DNA of 64,000 nt, taken from Anniella stebbinsi. Lineage: Eukaryota; Chordata; Lepidosauria; Squamata; Anniellidae. Every line of letters starts with the position of its first letter. Position 1 is the stretch's first letter. A program made the translations under genes and the position numbers. The stretch lies in NCBI GenBank assembly GCA_029215795.1, contig JARDYH010000003.1, positions 99,790,609 through 99,854,608 of the forward strand, read 5' to 3'. This document shows, one piece after another, positions 50,474 through 62,716 of the stretch. The notes under the pieces were generated by a model, which did not search any database, had not been told where the DNA came from, and saw only the letters and a program-made list of their open reading frames with translations.

Positions 50474-51362
50474 AAATAGGTGATTTGATGCTAATCAGCA
50501 ATATTTCTTTTCAGTTATCCCATTTCTCTCATTTTGGGCATTTGCTGTACCTTTCACACTTTTCTCTTATTTTGGGAAGTTTAGGCAAAAAGCTGCAACA
50601 AGTCCCTTAAAAGCGAATATACAGTAAGCATGCCTGGGAAATCACTGGAAATAGTGTAAATCATGAAACTAGGGCGAAATAGGTGATTTGATGCAAATCA
50701 GCAATGTTTCTTTACGTTGAACCCGTGTCTCTCATTTTGGTCATTTGAGGCTACAAGATGTAGCTGAATAACGAGGGTTCAGTAAAAATAAAAAAAGATG
50801 TCTAAAAGAAGTGAACTAACTGCACCAAGGGTAAAAGCTTCATCCTAGGCAAAACACATCATTTGCTCATGATCTGCACGAGACTGTATATTTCAGACAT
50901 TTTCTCTTATTTTGGGCAGGTTAGGCTAGAAAGCTGCACCAGTTCCCTTCATAATGAATGTACAGTAAGAATACATGGGAAATCACTGGAAATAGAGGAA
51001 ATCCATGTAACTTGGACGAAATAGGTGATTTGATGCTAATCAGCAATGTTTCTTTACATTAAACCCTTTCCCCTCATTTTGGTCATGTCAAGCTAGACAA
51101 TGTTCCTAAGTAGAGAGGGCTCAGCAAAAATACACAAAAATGTCCAAAGCATGTGAACTCACTGGAACAAGGGTAAACACTTCAAACCAGGGCAAAACAC
51201 ATCATTTGCTGACGAACTGCAACGTTACTGTACATTTCAGACGCTTTCTATTAGTTTGGGCGCTTCTGGCTAGAATGCTGCACCAATTGCCTTAATAGCG
51301 AATGCAAAGTAGGAATCCATGGGAAATCACTAGAACTGGTGTAAACCCATGGAACTAGGGCG
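50474..51362 (+). repeat. HOR block 32: S-A-C (889 bp), tandem copy of block 31
   Basis: Unit starts are 50474, 50677 and 51019. It shares the marker bases of block 31. Its S begins 'aaatagg' because it follows a subtype b C; the S of block 31 begins 'aaacagg'. Confidence 0.9.
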
Positions 51363-54303
51363 AAATAGGTGATTTGATGCTAATCAGCAATATTTCTTTT
51401 CAGTTATCCCATTTCTCTCATTTTGGGCATTTGCTGTACCTTTCACACTTTTCTCTTATTTTGGGAAGTTTAGGCAAAAAGCTGCAACAAGTCCCTTAAA
51501 AGCGAATATACAGTAAGCATGCCTGGGAAATCACTGGAAATAGTGTAAATCATGAAACTAGGGCGAAATAGGTGATTTGATGCAAATCAGCAATGTTTCT
51601 TTACGTTGAACCCGTGTCTCTCATTTTGGTCATTTGAGGCTACAAGATGTAGCTGAATAACGAGGGTTCAGTAAAAATAAAAAAAGATGTCTACAAGAAG
51701 TGAACTAACTGCACCAAGGGTAAAAGCTTCATCATAGGCAAAACACATCATTTGCTGATGATCTGCACGTGACTGTATATTTCAGACATTTTCTCTTATT
51801 TTGGGCAGGTTAGGCTAGAAAGCTGCACCAGTTCCCTTCCTAACGAATGTACAGTAAGAATACATGGGAAATCAGTGGAAATAGAGGAAATCCATGTAAC
51901 TTGGACGAAATAGGTGATTTGATGCGAATCAGCAATGTTTCTTTACGTTGAACCCGTGTCTCTCATTTTGGTCATTTGAGGCTACAAGATGTAGCTGAAT
52001 AACGAGGGTTCAGTAAAATTAAACAAAGATGTCTAAAAGAAGTGAACTAACTGCACCAAGGGTAAAAGCTTCATCCTAGGCAAAACACATCATTTGCTGC
52101 TGATCTGCACGTGACTGTATATTTCAGACATTTTCTCTTATTTTGGGCAGGTTAGGCTAGAAAGCTGCACCAGTTCCCTTCCTAACGAATGTACAGTAAG
52201 AATACATGGGAAATCAGTGGAAATAGAGGAAATCCATGTAACTTGGACGAAATAGGTGATTTGATGCGAATCAGCAATGTTTCTTTACGTTGAACCCGTG
52301 TCTCTCATTTTGGTCATTTGAGGCTACAAGATGTAGCTGAATAACGAGGGTTCAGTAAAATTAAACAAAGATGTCTAAAAGAAGTGAACTAACTGCACCA
52401 AGGGTAAAAGCTTCATCCTAGGCAAAACACATCATTTGCTGCTGATCTGCACGTGACTGTATATTTCAGACATTTTCTCTTATTTTGGGCAGGTAAGGCT
52501 AGAAAGCTGCACCAGTTCCCTTCCTAACGAATGTACAGTAAGAATACATGGGAAATCAGTGGAAATAGAGGAAATCCATGTAACTTGGACGAAATAGGTG
52601 ATTTGATGCGAATCAGCAATGTTTCTTTACATTGAACCCGTGTCTCTCATTTTGGTCATTTGAGGCTACAAGATGTAGCTGAATAACGAGGGTTCAGTAA
52701 AAATAAACAAAGATGTCTAAAAGAAGTGAACTAACTGCACCAAGGGTAAAAGCTTCATCCTAGGCAAAACACATCATTTGCTGCTGATCTGCACGTGACT
52801 GTATATTTCAGACATTTTCTCTTATTTTGGGCAGGTTAGGCTAGAAAGCTGCACCAGTTCCCTTCCTAACGAATGTACAGTAAGAATACATGGGAAATCA
52901 GTGGAAATAGAGGAAATCCATGTAACTTTGGCGAAATAGGTGATTTGATGCGAATCAGCAATGTTTCTTTATATTAAACTCGTTCCCCTCATTTTGGTCG
53001 TCAAGCTAGACAATGTTCCTAAGTAGAGAGGGCTCAGCAAAAATACACAAAGATGTCCAAAGCATATGAAGTAACTCGAAGTAGGGTAAATGCTTCAAAC
53101 TAGGGGAAAAAACATCATTTGCTGCTGATCTGTAACGTAACTGTACATTTCACACATTTTCTCTTATTTGGGCACTTCAGGCTAGAATGCTGCACCAATT
53201 GCCTTAATAGCGATTGTAAAGTAGGAATCCATGGGAAATTACTGGAAATAGTGCATATCCATGTCACATGGACTAAATAGGTGATTTGATGCTAATCTGC
53301 AACTGTTCTTTACGTTGAACCCATGTCTCTCATTTTGGTCATTTCAGGCTAGAAAATGTCACTGAATAACGAGGGTTCAGTAAAAATAAACAAAGATGTC
53401 TAAAAGAAGTGAACTAACTGGAACAAGGTAAACGCTTCATACCAGGGCAAAACACATCATTTGCTGATGAACTGCAACGTTACTGTACAATTCAGACGCT
53501 TTCTATTAGTTTAGGCGCTTCTGGCTCGAATGCTGCACCAATTGCCTTAATAGCGAATGTAAAGTAGGAATCCATGGGAAATCACTAGAACTGGTGTAAA
53601 TCCAGGGAACTGGGGCGAAATAGGTGATTTGATGCTAATCAGCAAAGTTTCTTTACCTTGAACCCGTGTCTCTCATTTTGGTCATTTGAGGCTACAAGAT
53701 GTAGCTGAATAACGAGGGTTCAGTAAAAATAAAAACAGATGTCTACAAGAAGTGAACTAACTGCACCAAGGGTAAAAGCTTCATCCTAGGCAAAACACAT
53801 CATTTGCTGCTGATCTGCACGTGACTGTATATTTCAGTCATTTTCTCTTATTTTGGGCAGGTTAGGCTTGAAAGCTGCACCAGTTCCCTTCCTAACGAAT
53901 GTACAGTAAGAATACATGGGAAATCAGTGGAAATAGAGGAAATCCATGTAACTTGGACGAAATAGGTGATTTGATGCTAATCAGCAATGTTTCTTTACAT
54001 TAAACCCGTTCCCCTCATTTTGGTCATGTCAAGCTAGACAATGTTCCTAAGTAGAGAGGGCTCAGCAAAAATACACGAAGATGTCCAAAGCATGTGAACT
54101 CACTGGAACAAGGGTAAACGCTTCAAACCAGGGCAAAACACATCATTTGCTGATGAACTGCAACGTTACTGTACATTTCAGACGCTTTCTATTAGTTTGG
54201 GCGCTTCTGGCTAGAATGCTGCACCAATTGCCTTAATAGCGAATGTAAAGTAGGAATCCATGGGAAATCACTAGAACTGGTGTAAATCCATGGAACTAGG
54301 GCG
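51363..54303 (+). repeat. HOR block 33: S-A-B-B-B'-D-E-F-C (2,941 bp)
   Basis: Unit starts are 51363, 51566, 51908, 52250, 52592, 52934, 53275, 53618 and 53960. This is the longest block without a chimeric unit. E carries several private changes ('aatgtcactg', 'gtacaattcag', 'tccagggaac'). C ends 'cttctggctagaatg' with 'gtaaatccatgg', a mix of subtypes. Confidence 0.9.
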
Positions 54304-55192
54304 AAATAGGTGATTTGATGCTATTCAGCCATGTTTCTTTTCCGTTATCCCGTGTCTCTATTTTGGGCATTTGCTGTACGGTTCACACTTTTCTCTTATT
54401 TGGGCAGTTTAGGCTAGAATGCTGCAGCAGTTGCCTTAATAGCGAATGCACAGTAAGAATACATGGGAAATCACTGGAAATAGTGTAAATCATGAAACTA
54501 GGGCGAAATAGGTGATTTGATGCAAATCAGCAATGTTTCTTTACATTAAACCCGTTCCTCTCATTTTGGTCATGTCAAGCTAGACAATGTTCAAAAGTAG
54601 AGAGGACTCAGTAAAAATACACAAAGATGTCCAAAGCAAGTGAAGTAACTCGAAGTAGGGTAAATGCTTCAAACTAGGGGAAAAAACATCATTTGCTGCT
54701 GATCTGTAACGTAACTGTACATTTCACACATTTTCTCTTATTTGGGCACTTCAGGCTAGAATGCTGCCCCAATTGTCTTAATAGCAAATATACAGTAAGA
54801 ATACACGGGAAATCACTGGAAATAGTGTATATCCATGTCACATGGACTAAATAGGTGATTTGATGCTAATCTGCAACTGTTCTTTACGTTGAACCCGTGT
54901 CTCTCATTTTGGTCATTTCAGGCTAGAAAATGTCGCTGAATAACGAGGGTTCAGTAAAAATAAACAAAGATGTCTAAAAGAAGTGAACTAACTGGAACAA
55001 GGGTAAACGCTTCATACCAGGGCAAAACACATCATTTGCTGATGAACTGCAACGTTACTGTACATTTCAGACGCTTTCTATTAGTTTGGGCGCTTCAGGC
55101 TCGAATGCTGCACCAATTGCCTTAATAGCGAATGTAAAGTAGGAATCCATGGGAAATCACTAGAACTGGTGTAAATCCATGGAACTAGGGCG
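54304..55192 (+). repeat. HOR block 34: S'-G-E (889 bp)
   Basis: Unit starts are 54304, 54506 and 54849. It is the second copy of the rare module at 5264-6152, offset 49,040 bp. Differences I saw include 'ctgcagcag' for 'ctgcaccag', 'gaggactcag' for 'gagggctcag', and 'ttcatacc' for 'ttcaaacc'. Confidence 0.9.
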
Positions 55193-56081
55193 AAACAGGT
55201 GATTTGATGCTAATCAGCAATATTTCTTTTCAGTTATCCCATTTCTCTCATTTTGGGCATTTGCTGTACCTTTCACACTTTTCTCTTATTTTGGGAAGTT
55301 TAGGCAAAAAGCTGCAACAAGTCCCTTAAAAGCGAATATACAGTAAGCATGCCTGGGAAATCACTGGAAATAGTGTAAATCATGAAACTAGGGCGAAATA
55401 GGTGATTTGATGCAAATCAGCAATGTTTCTTTACGTTGAACCCGTGTCTCTCATTTTGGTCATTTGAGGCTACAAGATGTAGCTGAATAACGAGGGTTCA
55501 GTAAAAATAAAAAAAGATGTCTAAAAGAAGTGAACTAACTGCACCAAGGGTAAAAGCTTCATCCTAGGCAAAACACATCATTTGCTCATGATCTGCACGA
55601 GACTGTATATTTCAGACATTTTCTCTTATTTTGGGCAGGTTAGGCTAGAAAGCTGCACCAGTTCCCTTCATAACGAATGTACAGTAAGAATACATGGGAA
55701 ATTGCTGGAAATAGAGGAAATCCATGTAACTTGGACGAAATAGGTGATTTGATGCTAATCAGCAATGTTTCTTTACATTAAACCCTTTCCCCTCATTTTG
55801 GTCATGTCAAGCTAGACAATGTTCCTAAGTAGAGAGGGCTCAGCAAAAATACACAAAAATGTCCAAAGCATGTGAACTCACTGGAACAAGGGTAAACGCT
55901 TCAAACCAGGGCAAAACACATCATTTGCTGACGAACTGCAACGTTACTGTACATTTCAGACGCTTTCTATTAGTTTGGGCGCTTCTGGCTAGAATGCTGC
56001 ACCAATTGCCTTAATAGCGAATGTAAAGTAGGAATCCATGGGAAATCACTAGAACTGGTGTAAACCCATGGAACTAGGGCG
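55193..56081 (+). repeat. HOR block 35: S-A-C (889 bp)
   Basis: Unit starts are 55193, 55396 and 55738. The 'aaattgctgg' marker links it to block 22, while its position links it to block 25, so it may combine two sources. Confidence 0.9.
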
Positions 56082-57312
56082 AAATAGGTGATTTGATGCT
56101 AATCAGCAATATTTCTTTTCAGTTATCCCATTTCTCTCATTTTGGGCATTTGCTGTACCTTTCACACTTTTCTCTTATTTTGGGAAGTTTAGGCAAAAAG
56201 CTGCAACAAGTCCCTTAAAAGCGAATATACAGTAAGCATGCCTGGGAAATCACTGGAAATAGTGTAAATCATGAAACTAGGGCGAAATAGGTGATTTGAT
56301 GCAAATCAGCAATGTTTCTTTACGTTGAACCCGTGTCTCTCATTTTGGTCATTTGAGGCTACAAGATGTAGCTGAATAACGAGGGTTCAGTAAAAATAAA
56401 AAAAGATGTCTACAAGAAGTGAACTAACTGCACCAAGGGTAAAAGCTTCATCATAGGCAAAACACATCATTTGCTGATGATCTGCACGTGACTGTATATT
56501 TCAGACATTTTCTCTTATTTTAGGCAGGTTAGGCTAGAAAGCTGCACCAGTTCCCTTCCTAACGAATGTACAGTAAGAATACATGGGAAATCAGTGGAAA
56601 TAGAGGAAATCCATGTAACTTGGACGAAATAGGTGATTTGATGCGAATCAGCAATGTTTCTTTACGTTGAACCCCTGTCTCTCATTTTGGTCATTTGAGG
56701 CTACAAGATGTAGCTGAATAACGAGGGTTCAGTAAAATTAAACAAAGATGTCTAAAAGAAGTGAACTAACTGCACCAAGGGTAAAAGCTTCATCCTAGGC
56801 AAAACACATCATTTGCTGCTGATCTGCACGTGACTGTATATTTCAGACATTTTCTCTTATTTTGGGCAGGTTAGGCTAGAAAGCTGCACCAGTTCCCTTC
56901 CTAACGAATGTACAGTAAGAATACATGGGAAATCAGTGGAAATAGAGGAAATCCATGTAACTTGGACGAAATAGGTGATTTGATGCTAATCAGCAATGTT
57001 TCTTTACATTAAACCCGTTCCCCTCATTTTGGTCATGTCAAGCTAGACAATGTTCCTAAGTAGAGAGGGCTCAGCAAAAATACACAAAGATGTCCAAAGC
57101 ATGTGAACTCACTGGAACAAGGGTAAACGCTTCAAACCAGGGCAAAACACATCATTTGCTGACGAACTGCAACGTTACTGTACATTTCAGACGCTTTCTA
57201 TTAGTTTGGACGCTTCTGGCTAGAATGCTGCACCAATTGCCTTAATAGCGAATGTAAAGTAGGAATCCATGGGAAATCACTAGAACTGGTGTAAACCCAT
57301 GGAACTAGGGCG
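56082..57312 (+). repeat. HOR block 36: S-A-B-C (1,231 bp)
   Basis: Unit starts are 56082, 56285, 56627 and 56969. It is a copy of block 26 with both of its marker changes. A private 'gtttggacgc' lies at 57210. Confidence 0.9.
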
Positions 57313-59227
57313 AAATAGGTGATTTGATGCTAATCAGCAATATTTCTTTTCAGTTATCCCATTTCTCTCATTTTGGGCATTTGCTGTACCTTTCACACTT
57401 TTCTCTTATTTTGGGAAGTTTAGGCAAAAAGCTGCAACAAGTCCCTTAAAAGCGAATATACAGTAAGCATGCCTGGGAAATCACTGGAAATAGTGTAAAT
57501 CATGAAACTAGGGCGAAATAGGTGATTTGATGCAAATCAGCAATGTTTCTTTACGTTGAACCCGTGTCTCTCATTTTGGTCATTTGAGGCTACAAGATGT
57601 AGCTGAATAACGAGGGTTCAGTAAAAATAAAAAAAGATGTCTACAAGAAGTGAACTAACTGCACCAAGGGTAAAAGCTTCATCATAGGCAAAACACATCA
57701 TTTGCTGATGATCTGCACGTGACTGTATATTTCAGACATTTTCTCTTATTTTGGGCAGGTTAGGCTAGAAAGCTGCACCAGTTCCCTTCCTAACGAATGT
57801 ACAGTAAGAATACATGGGAAATCAGTGGAAATAGAGGAAATCCATGTAACTTGGACGAAATAGGTGATTTGATGCGAATCAGCAATGTTTCTTTACGTTG
57901 AACCCGTGTCTCTCATTTTGGTCATTTGAGGCTACAAGATGTAGCTGAATAACGAGGGTTCAGTAAAAATAAAAAAAGAGGTCTAAAAGAAGTGAACTAA
58001 CTGCACCAAGGGTAAAAGCTTCATCCTAGGCAAAACACATCATTTGCTGCTGATCTGCACGTGACTATATATTTCAGACATTTTCTGTTATTTTGGGCAG
58101 GTTAGGCTAGAAAGCTGCACCAGTTCCCTTCATAACGAATGTACAGTAAGAATACATGGGAAATCAGTGGAAATAGAGGAAATCCATGTAACTTGGACGA
58201 AATAGGTGATTTGATGCGAATCAGCAATGTTTCTTTACGTTGAACCCGTGTCTCTCATTTTGGTCATTTGAGGCTACAAGATGTAGCTGAATAACGAGGG
58301 TTCAGTAAAAATAAAAAAAGATGTCTACAAGAAGTGAACTAACTGCACCAAGGGTAAAAGCTTCATCATAGGCAAAACACATCATTTGCTGATGATCTGC
58401 ACGTGACTGTATATTTCAGACATTTTCTCTTATTTTGGGCAGGTTAGGCTAGAAAGCTGCACCAGTTCCCTTCCTAACGAATGTACAGTAAGAATACATG
58501 GGAAATCAGTGGAAATAGAGGAAATCCATGTAACTTGGACGAAATAGGTGATTTGATGCGAATCAGCAATGTTTCTTTACGTTGAACCCGTGTCTCTCAT
58601 TTTGGTCATTTGAGGCTACAAGATGTAGCTGAATAACGAGGGTTCAGTAAAATTAAACAAAGATGTCTAAAAGAAGTGAACTAACTGCACCAAGGGTAAA
58701 AGCTTCATCCTAGGCAAAACACATCATTTGCTGCTGATCTGCACGTGACTGTATATTTCAGACATTTTCTCTTATTTTGGGCAGGTTAGGCTAGAAAGCT
58801 GCACCAGTTCCCTTCCTAACGAATGTACAGTAAGAATACATGGGAAATCAGTGGAAATAGAGGAAATCCATGTAACTTGGACGAAATAGGTGATTTGATG
58901 CTAATCAGCAATGTTTCTTTACATTAAACCCGTTCCCCTCATTTTGGTCATGTCAAGCTAGACAATGTTCCTAAGTAGAGAGGGCTCAGCAAAAATACAC
59001 AAAGATGTCCAAAGCATGTGAACTCACTGGAACAAGGGTAAACGCTTCAAACCAGGGCAAAACACATCATTTGCTGACGAACTGCAACGTTACTGTACAT
59101 TTCAGACGCTTTCTATTAGTTTGGGCGCTTCTGGCTAGAATGCTGCACCAATTGCCTTAATAGCGAATGTAAAGTAGGAATCCATGGGAAATCACTAGAA
59201 CTGGTGTAAACCCATGGAACTAGGGCG
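57313..59227 (+). repeat. HOR block 37: S-A-B-B-B-C (1,915 bp)
   Basis: Unit starts are 57313, 57516, 57858, 58200, 58542 and 58884. It is a copy of block 27, with the same three distinguishable B units in the same order. Confidence 0.9.
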
Positions 59228-61827
59228 AAATAGGTGATTTGATGCTAATCAGCAATATTTCTTTTCAGTTATCCCATTTCTCTCATTTTGGGCATTTGCT
59301 GTACCTTTCACACTTTTCTCTTATTTTGGGAAGTTTAGGCAAAAAGCTGCAACAAGTCCCTTAAAAGCGAATATACAGTAAGCATGCCTGGGAAATCACT
59401 GGAAATAGTGTAAATCATGAAACTAGGGCGAAATAGGTGATTTGATGCAAATCAGCAATGTTTCTTTACGTTGAACCCGTGTCTCTCATTTTGGTCATTT
59501 GAGGCTACAAGATGTAGCTGAATAACGAGGGTTCAGTAAAAATAAAAAAAAGATGTCTACAAGAAGTGAACTAACTGCACCAAGGGTAAAAGCTTCATCC
59601 TAGGCAAAACACATCATTTGCTGATGATCTGCACGTGACTGTATATTTCAGACATTTTCTCTTATTTTGGGCAGGTTAGGCTAGAAAGCTGCACCAGTTC
59701 CCTTCCTAACGAATGTACAGTAAGAATACATGGGAAATCAGTGGAAATAGAGGAAATCCATGTAACTTGGACGAAATAGGTGATTTGATGCGAATCAGCA
59801 ATGTTTCTTTACGTTGAACCCGTGTCTCTCATTTTGGTCATTTGAGGCTACAAGATGTAGCTGAATAACGAGGGTTCAGTAAAATTAAACAAAGATGTCT
59901 AAAAGAAGTGAACTAACTGCACCAAGGGTAAAAGCTTCATCCTAGGCAAAACACATCATTTGCTGCTGATCTGCACGTGACTGTATATTTCAGACATTTT
60001 CTCTTATTTTGGGCAGGTAAGGCTAGAAAGCTGCACCAGTTCCCTTCCTAACGAATGTACAGTAAGAATACATGGGAAATCAGTGGAAATAGAGGAAATC
60101 CATGTAACTTGGACGAAATAGGTGATTTGATGCGAATCAGCAATGTTTCTTTACATTGAACCCGTGTCTCTCATTTTGGTCATTTGAGGCTACAAGATGT
60201 AGCTGAATAACGAGGGTTCAGTAAAAATAAACAAAGATGTCTAAAAGAAGTGAACTAACTGCACCAAGGGTAAAAGCTTCATCCTAGGCAAAACACATCA
60301 TTTGCTGCTGATCTGCACGTGACTGTATATTTCAGACATTTTCTCTTATTTTGGGCAGGTTAGGCTAGAAAGCTGCACCAGTTCCCTTCCTAACGAATGT
60401 ACAGTAAGAATACATGGGAAATCAGTGGAAATAGAGGAAATCCATGTAACTTTGGCGAAATAGGTGATTTGATGCGAATCAGCAATGTTTCTTTATATTA
60501 AACTCGTTCCCCTCATTTTGGTCGTCAAGCTAGACAATGTTCCTAAGTAGAGAGGGCTCAGCAAAAATACACAAAGATGTCCAAAGCATATGAAGTAACT
60601 CGAAGTAGGGTAAATGCTTCAAACTAGGGGAAAAAACATCATTTGCTGCTGATCTGTAACGTAACTGTACATTTCACACATTTTCTCTTATTTGGGCACT
60701 TCAGGCTAGAATGCTGCACCAATTGCCTTAATAGCGATTGTAAAGTAGGAATCCATGGGAAATCACTGGAAATAGTGCATATCCATGTCACATGGACTAA
60801 ATAGGTGATTTGATGCTAATCTGCAACTGTTCTTTACGTTGAACCCATGTCTCTCATTTTGGTCATTTCAGGCTAGAAAATGTCGCTGAATAACGAGGGT
60901 TCAGTAAAAATAAACAAAGATGTCTAAAAGAAGTGAACTAACTGGAACAAGGTAAACGCTTCATACCAGGGCAAAACACATCATTTGCTGATGAACTGCA
61001 ACGTTACTGTACATTTCAGACGCTTTCTATTAGTTTAGGCGCTTCTGGCTCGAATGCTGCACCAATTGCCTTAATAGCGAATGTAAAGTAGGAATCCATG
61101 GGAAATCACTAGAACTGGTGTAAATCCATGGAACTGGGGCGAAATAGGTGATTTGATGCTAATCAGCAAAGTTTCTTTACCTTGAACCCGTGTCTCTCAT
61201 TTTGGTCATTTGAGGCTACAAGATGTAGCTGAATAACGAGGGTTCAGTAAAAATAAAAACAGATGTCTACAAGAAGTGAACTAACTGCACCAAGGGTAAA
61301 AGCTTCATCCTAGGCAAAACACATCATTTGCTGCTGATCTGCACGTGACTGTATATTTCAGTCATTTTCTCTTATTTTGGGCAGGTTAGGCTTGAAAGCT
61401 GCACCAGTTCCCTTCCTAACGAATGTACAGTAAGAATACATGGGAAATCAGTGGAAATAGAGGAAATCCATGTAACTTGGACGAAATAGGTGATTTGATG
61501 CTAATCAGCAATGTTTCTTTACATTAAACCCGTTCCCCTCATTTTGGTCATGTCAAGCTAGACAATGTTCCTAAGTAGAGAGGGCTCAGCAAAAATACAC
61601 GAAGATGTCCAAAGCATGTGAACTCACTGGAACAAGGGTAAACGCTTCAAACCAGGGCAAAACACATCATTTGCTGATGAACTGCAACGTTACTGTACAT
61701 TTCAGACGCTTTCTATTAGTTTGGGCGCTTCAGGCTCGAATGCTGCACCAATTGCCTTAATAGCGAATGTAAAGTAGGAATCCATGGGAAATCACTAGAA
61801 CTGGTGTAAATCCATGGAACTAGGGCG
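59228..61827 (+). repeat. HOR block 38: S-A-B-B'-D-E-F-C (2,600 bp)
   Basis: Unit starts are 59228, 59431, 59774, 60116, 60458, 60799, 61142 and 61484. It is a copy of block 28. The A-tract at 59544-59551 has 8 A's against 7, which moves the offset from 15,389 to 15,390 bp. Confidence 0.9.
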
Positions 61828-62716
61828 AAACAGGTGATTTGATGCTAATCAGCAATATTTCTTTTCAGTTATCCCATTTCTCTCATTTTGGGCATTTGCT
61901 GTACCTTTCACACTTTTCTCTTATTTTGGGAAGTTTAGGCAAAAAGCTGCAACAAGTCCCTTAAAAGCGAATATACAGTAAGCATGCCTGGGAAATCACT
62001 GGAAATAGTGTAAATCATGAAACTAGGGCGAAATAGGTGATTTGATGCAAATCAGCAATGTTTCTTTACGTTGAACCCGTGTCTCTCATTTTGGTCATTT
62101 GAGGCTACAAGATGTAGCTGAATAACGAGGGTTCAGTAAAAATAAAAAAAGATGTCTAAAAGAAGTGAACTAACTGCACCAAGGGTAAAAGCTTCATCCT
62201 AGGCAAAACACATCATTTGCTCATGATCTGCACGAGACTGTATATTTCAGACATTTTCTCTTATTTTGGGCAGGTTAGGCTAGAAAGCTGCACCAGTTCC
62301 CTTCATAATGAATGTACAGTAAGAATACATGGGAAATCACTGGAAATAGAGGAAATCAATGTAACTTGGACGAAATAGGTGATTTGATGCTAATCAGCAA
62401 TGTTTCTTTACATTAAACCCTTTCCCCTCATTTTGGTCATGTCAAGCTAGACAATGTTCCTAAGTAGAGAGGGCTCAGCAAAAATACACAAAAATGTCCA
62501 AAGCATGTGAACTCACTGGAACAAGGGTAAACACTTCAAACCAGGGCAAAACACATCATTTGCTGACGAACTGCAACGTTACTGTACATTTCAGACGCTT
62601 TCTATTAGTTTGGGCGCTTCTGGCTAGAATGCTGCACCAATTGCCTTAATAGCGAATGCAAAGTAGGAATCCATGGGAAATCACTAGAACTGGTGTAAAC
62701 CCATGGAACTAGGGCG
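61828..62716 (+). repeat. HOR block 39: S-A-C (889 bp)
   Basis: Unit starts are 61828, 62031 and 62373. It is a copy of block 29 with all its markers ('cataatg', 'aatcaatg', 'gaatgcaaag'). Confidence 0.9.
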
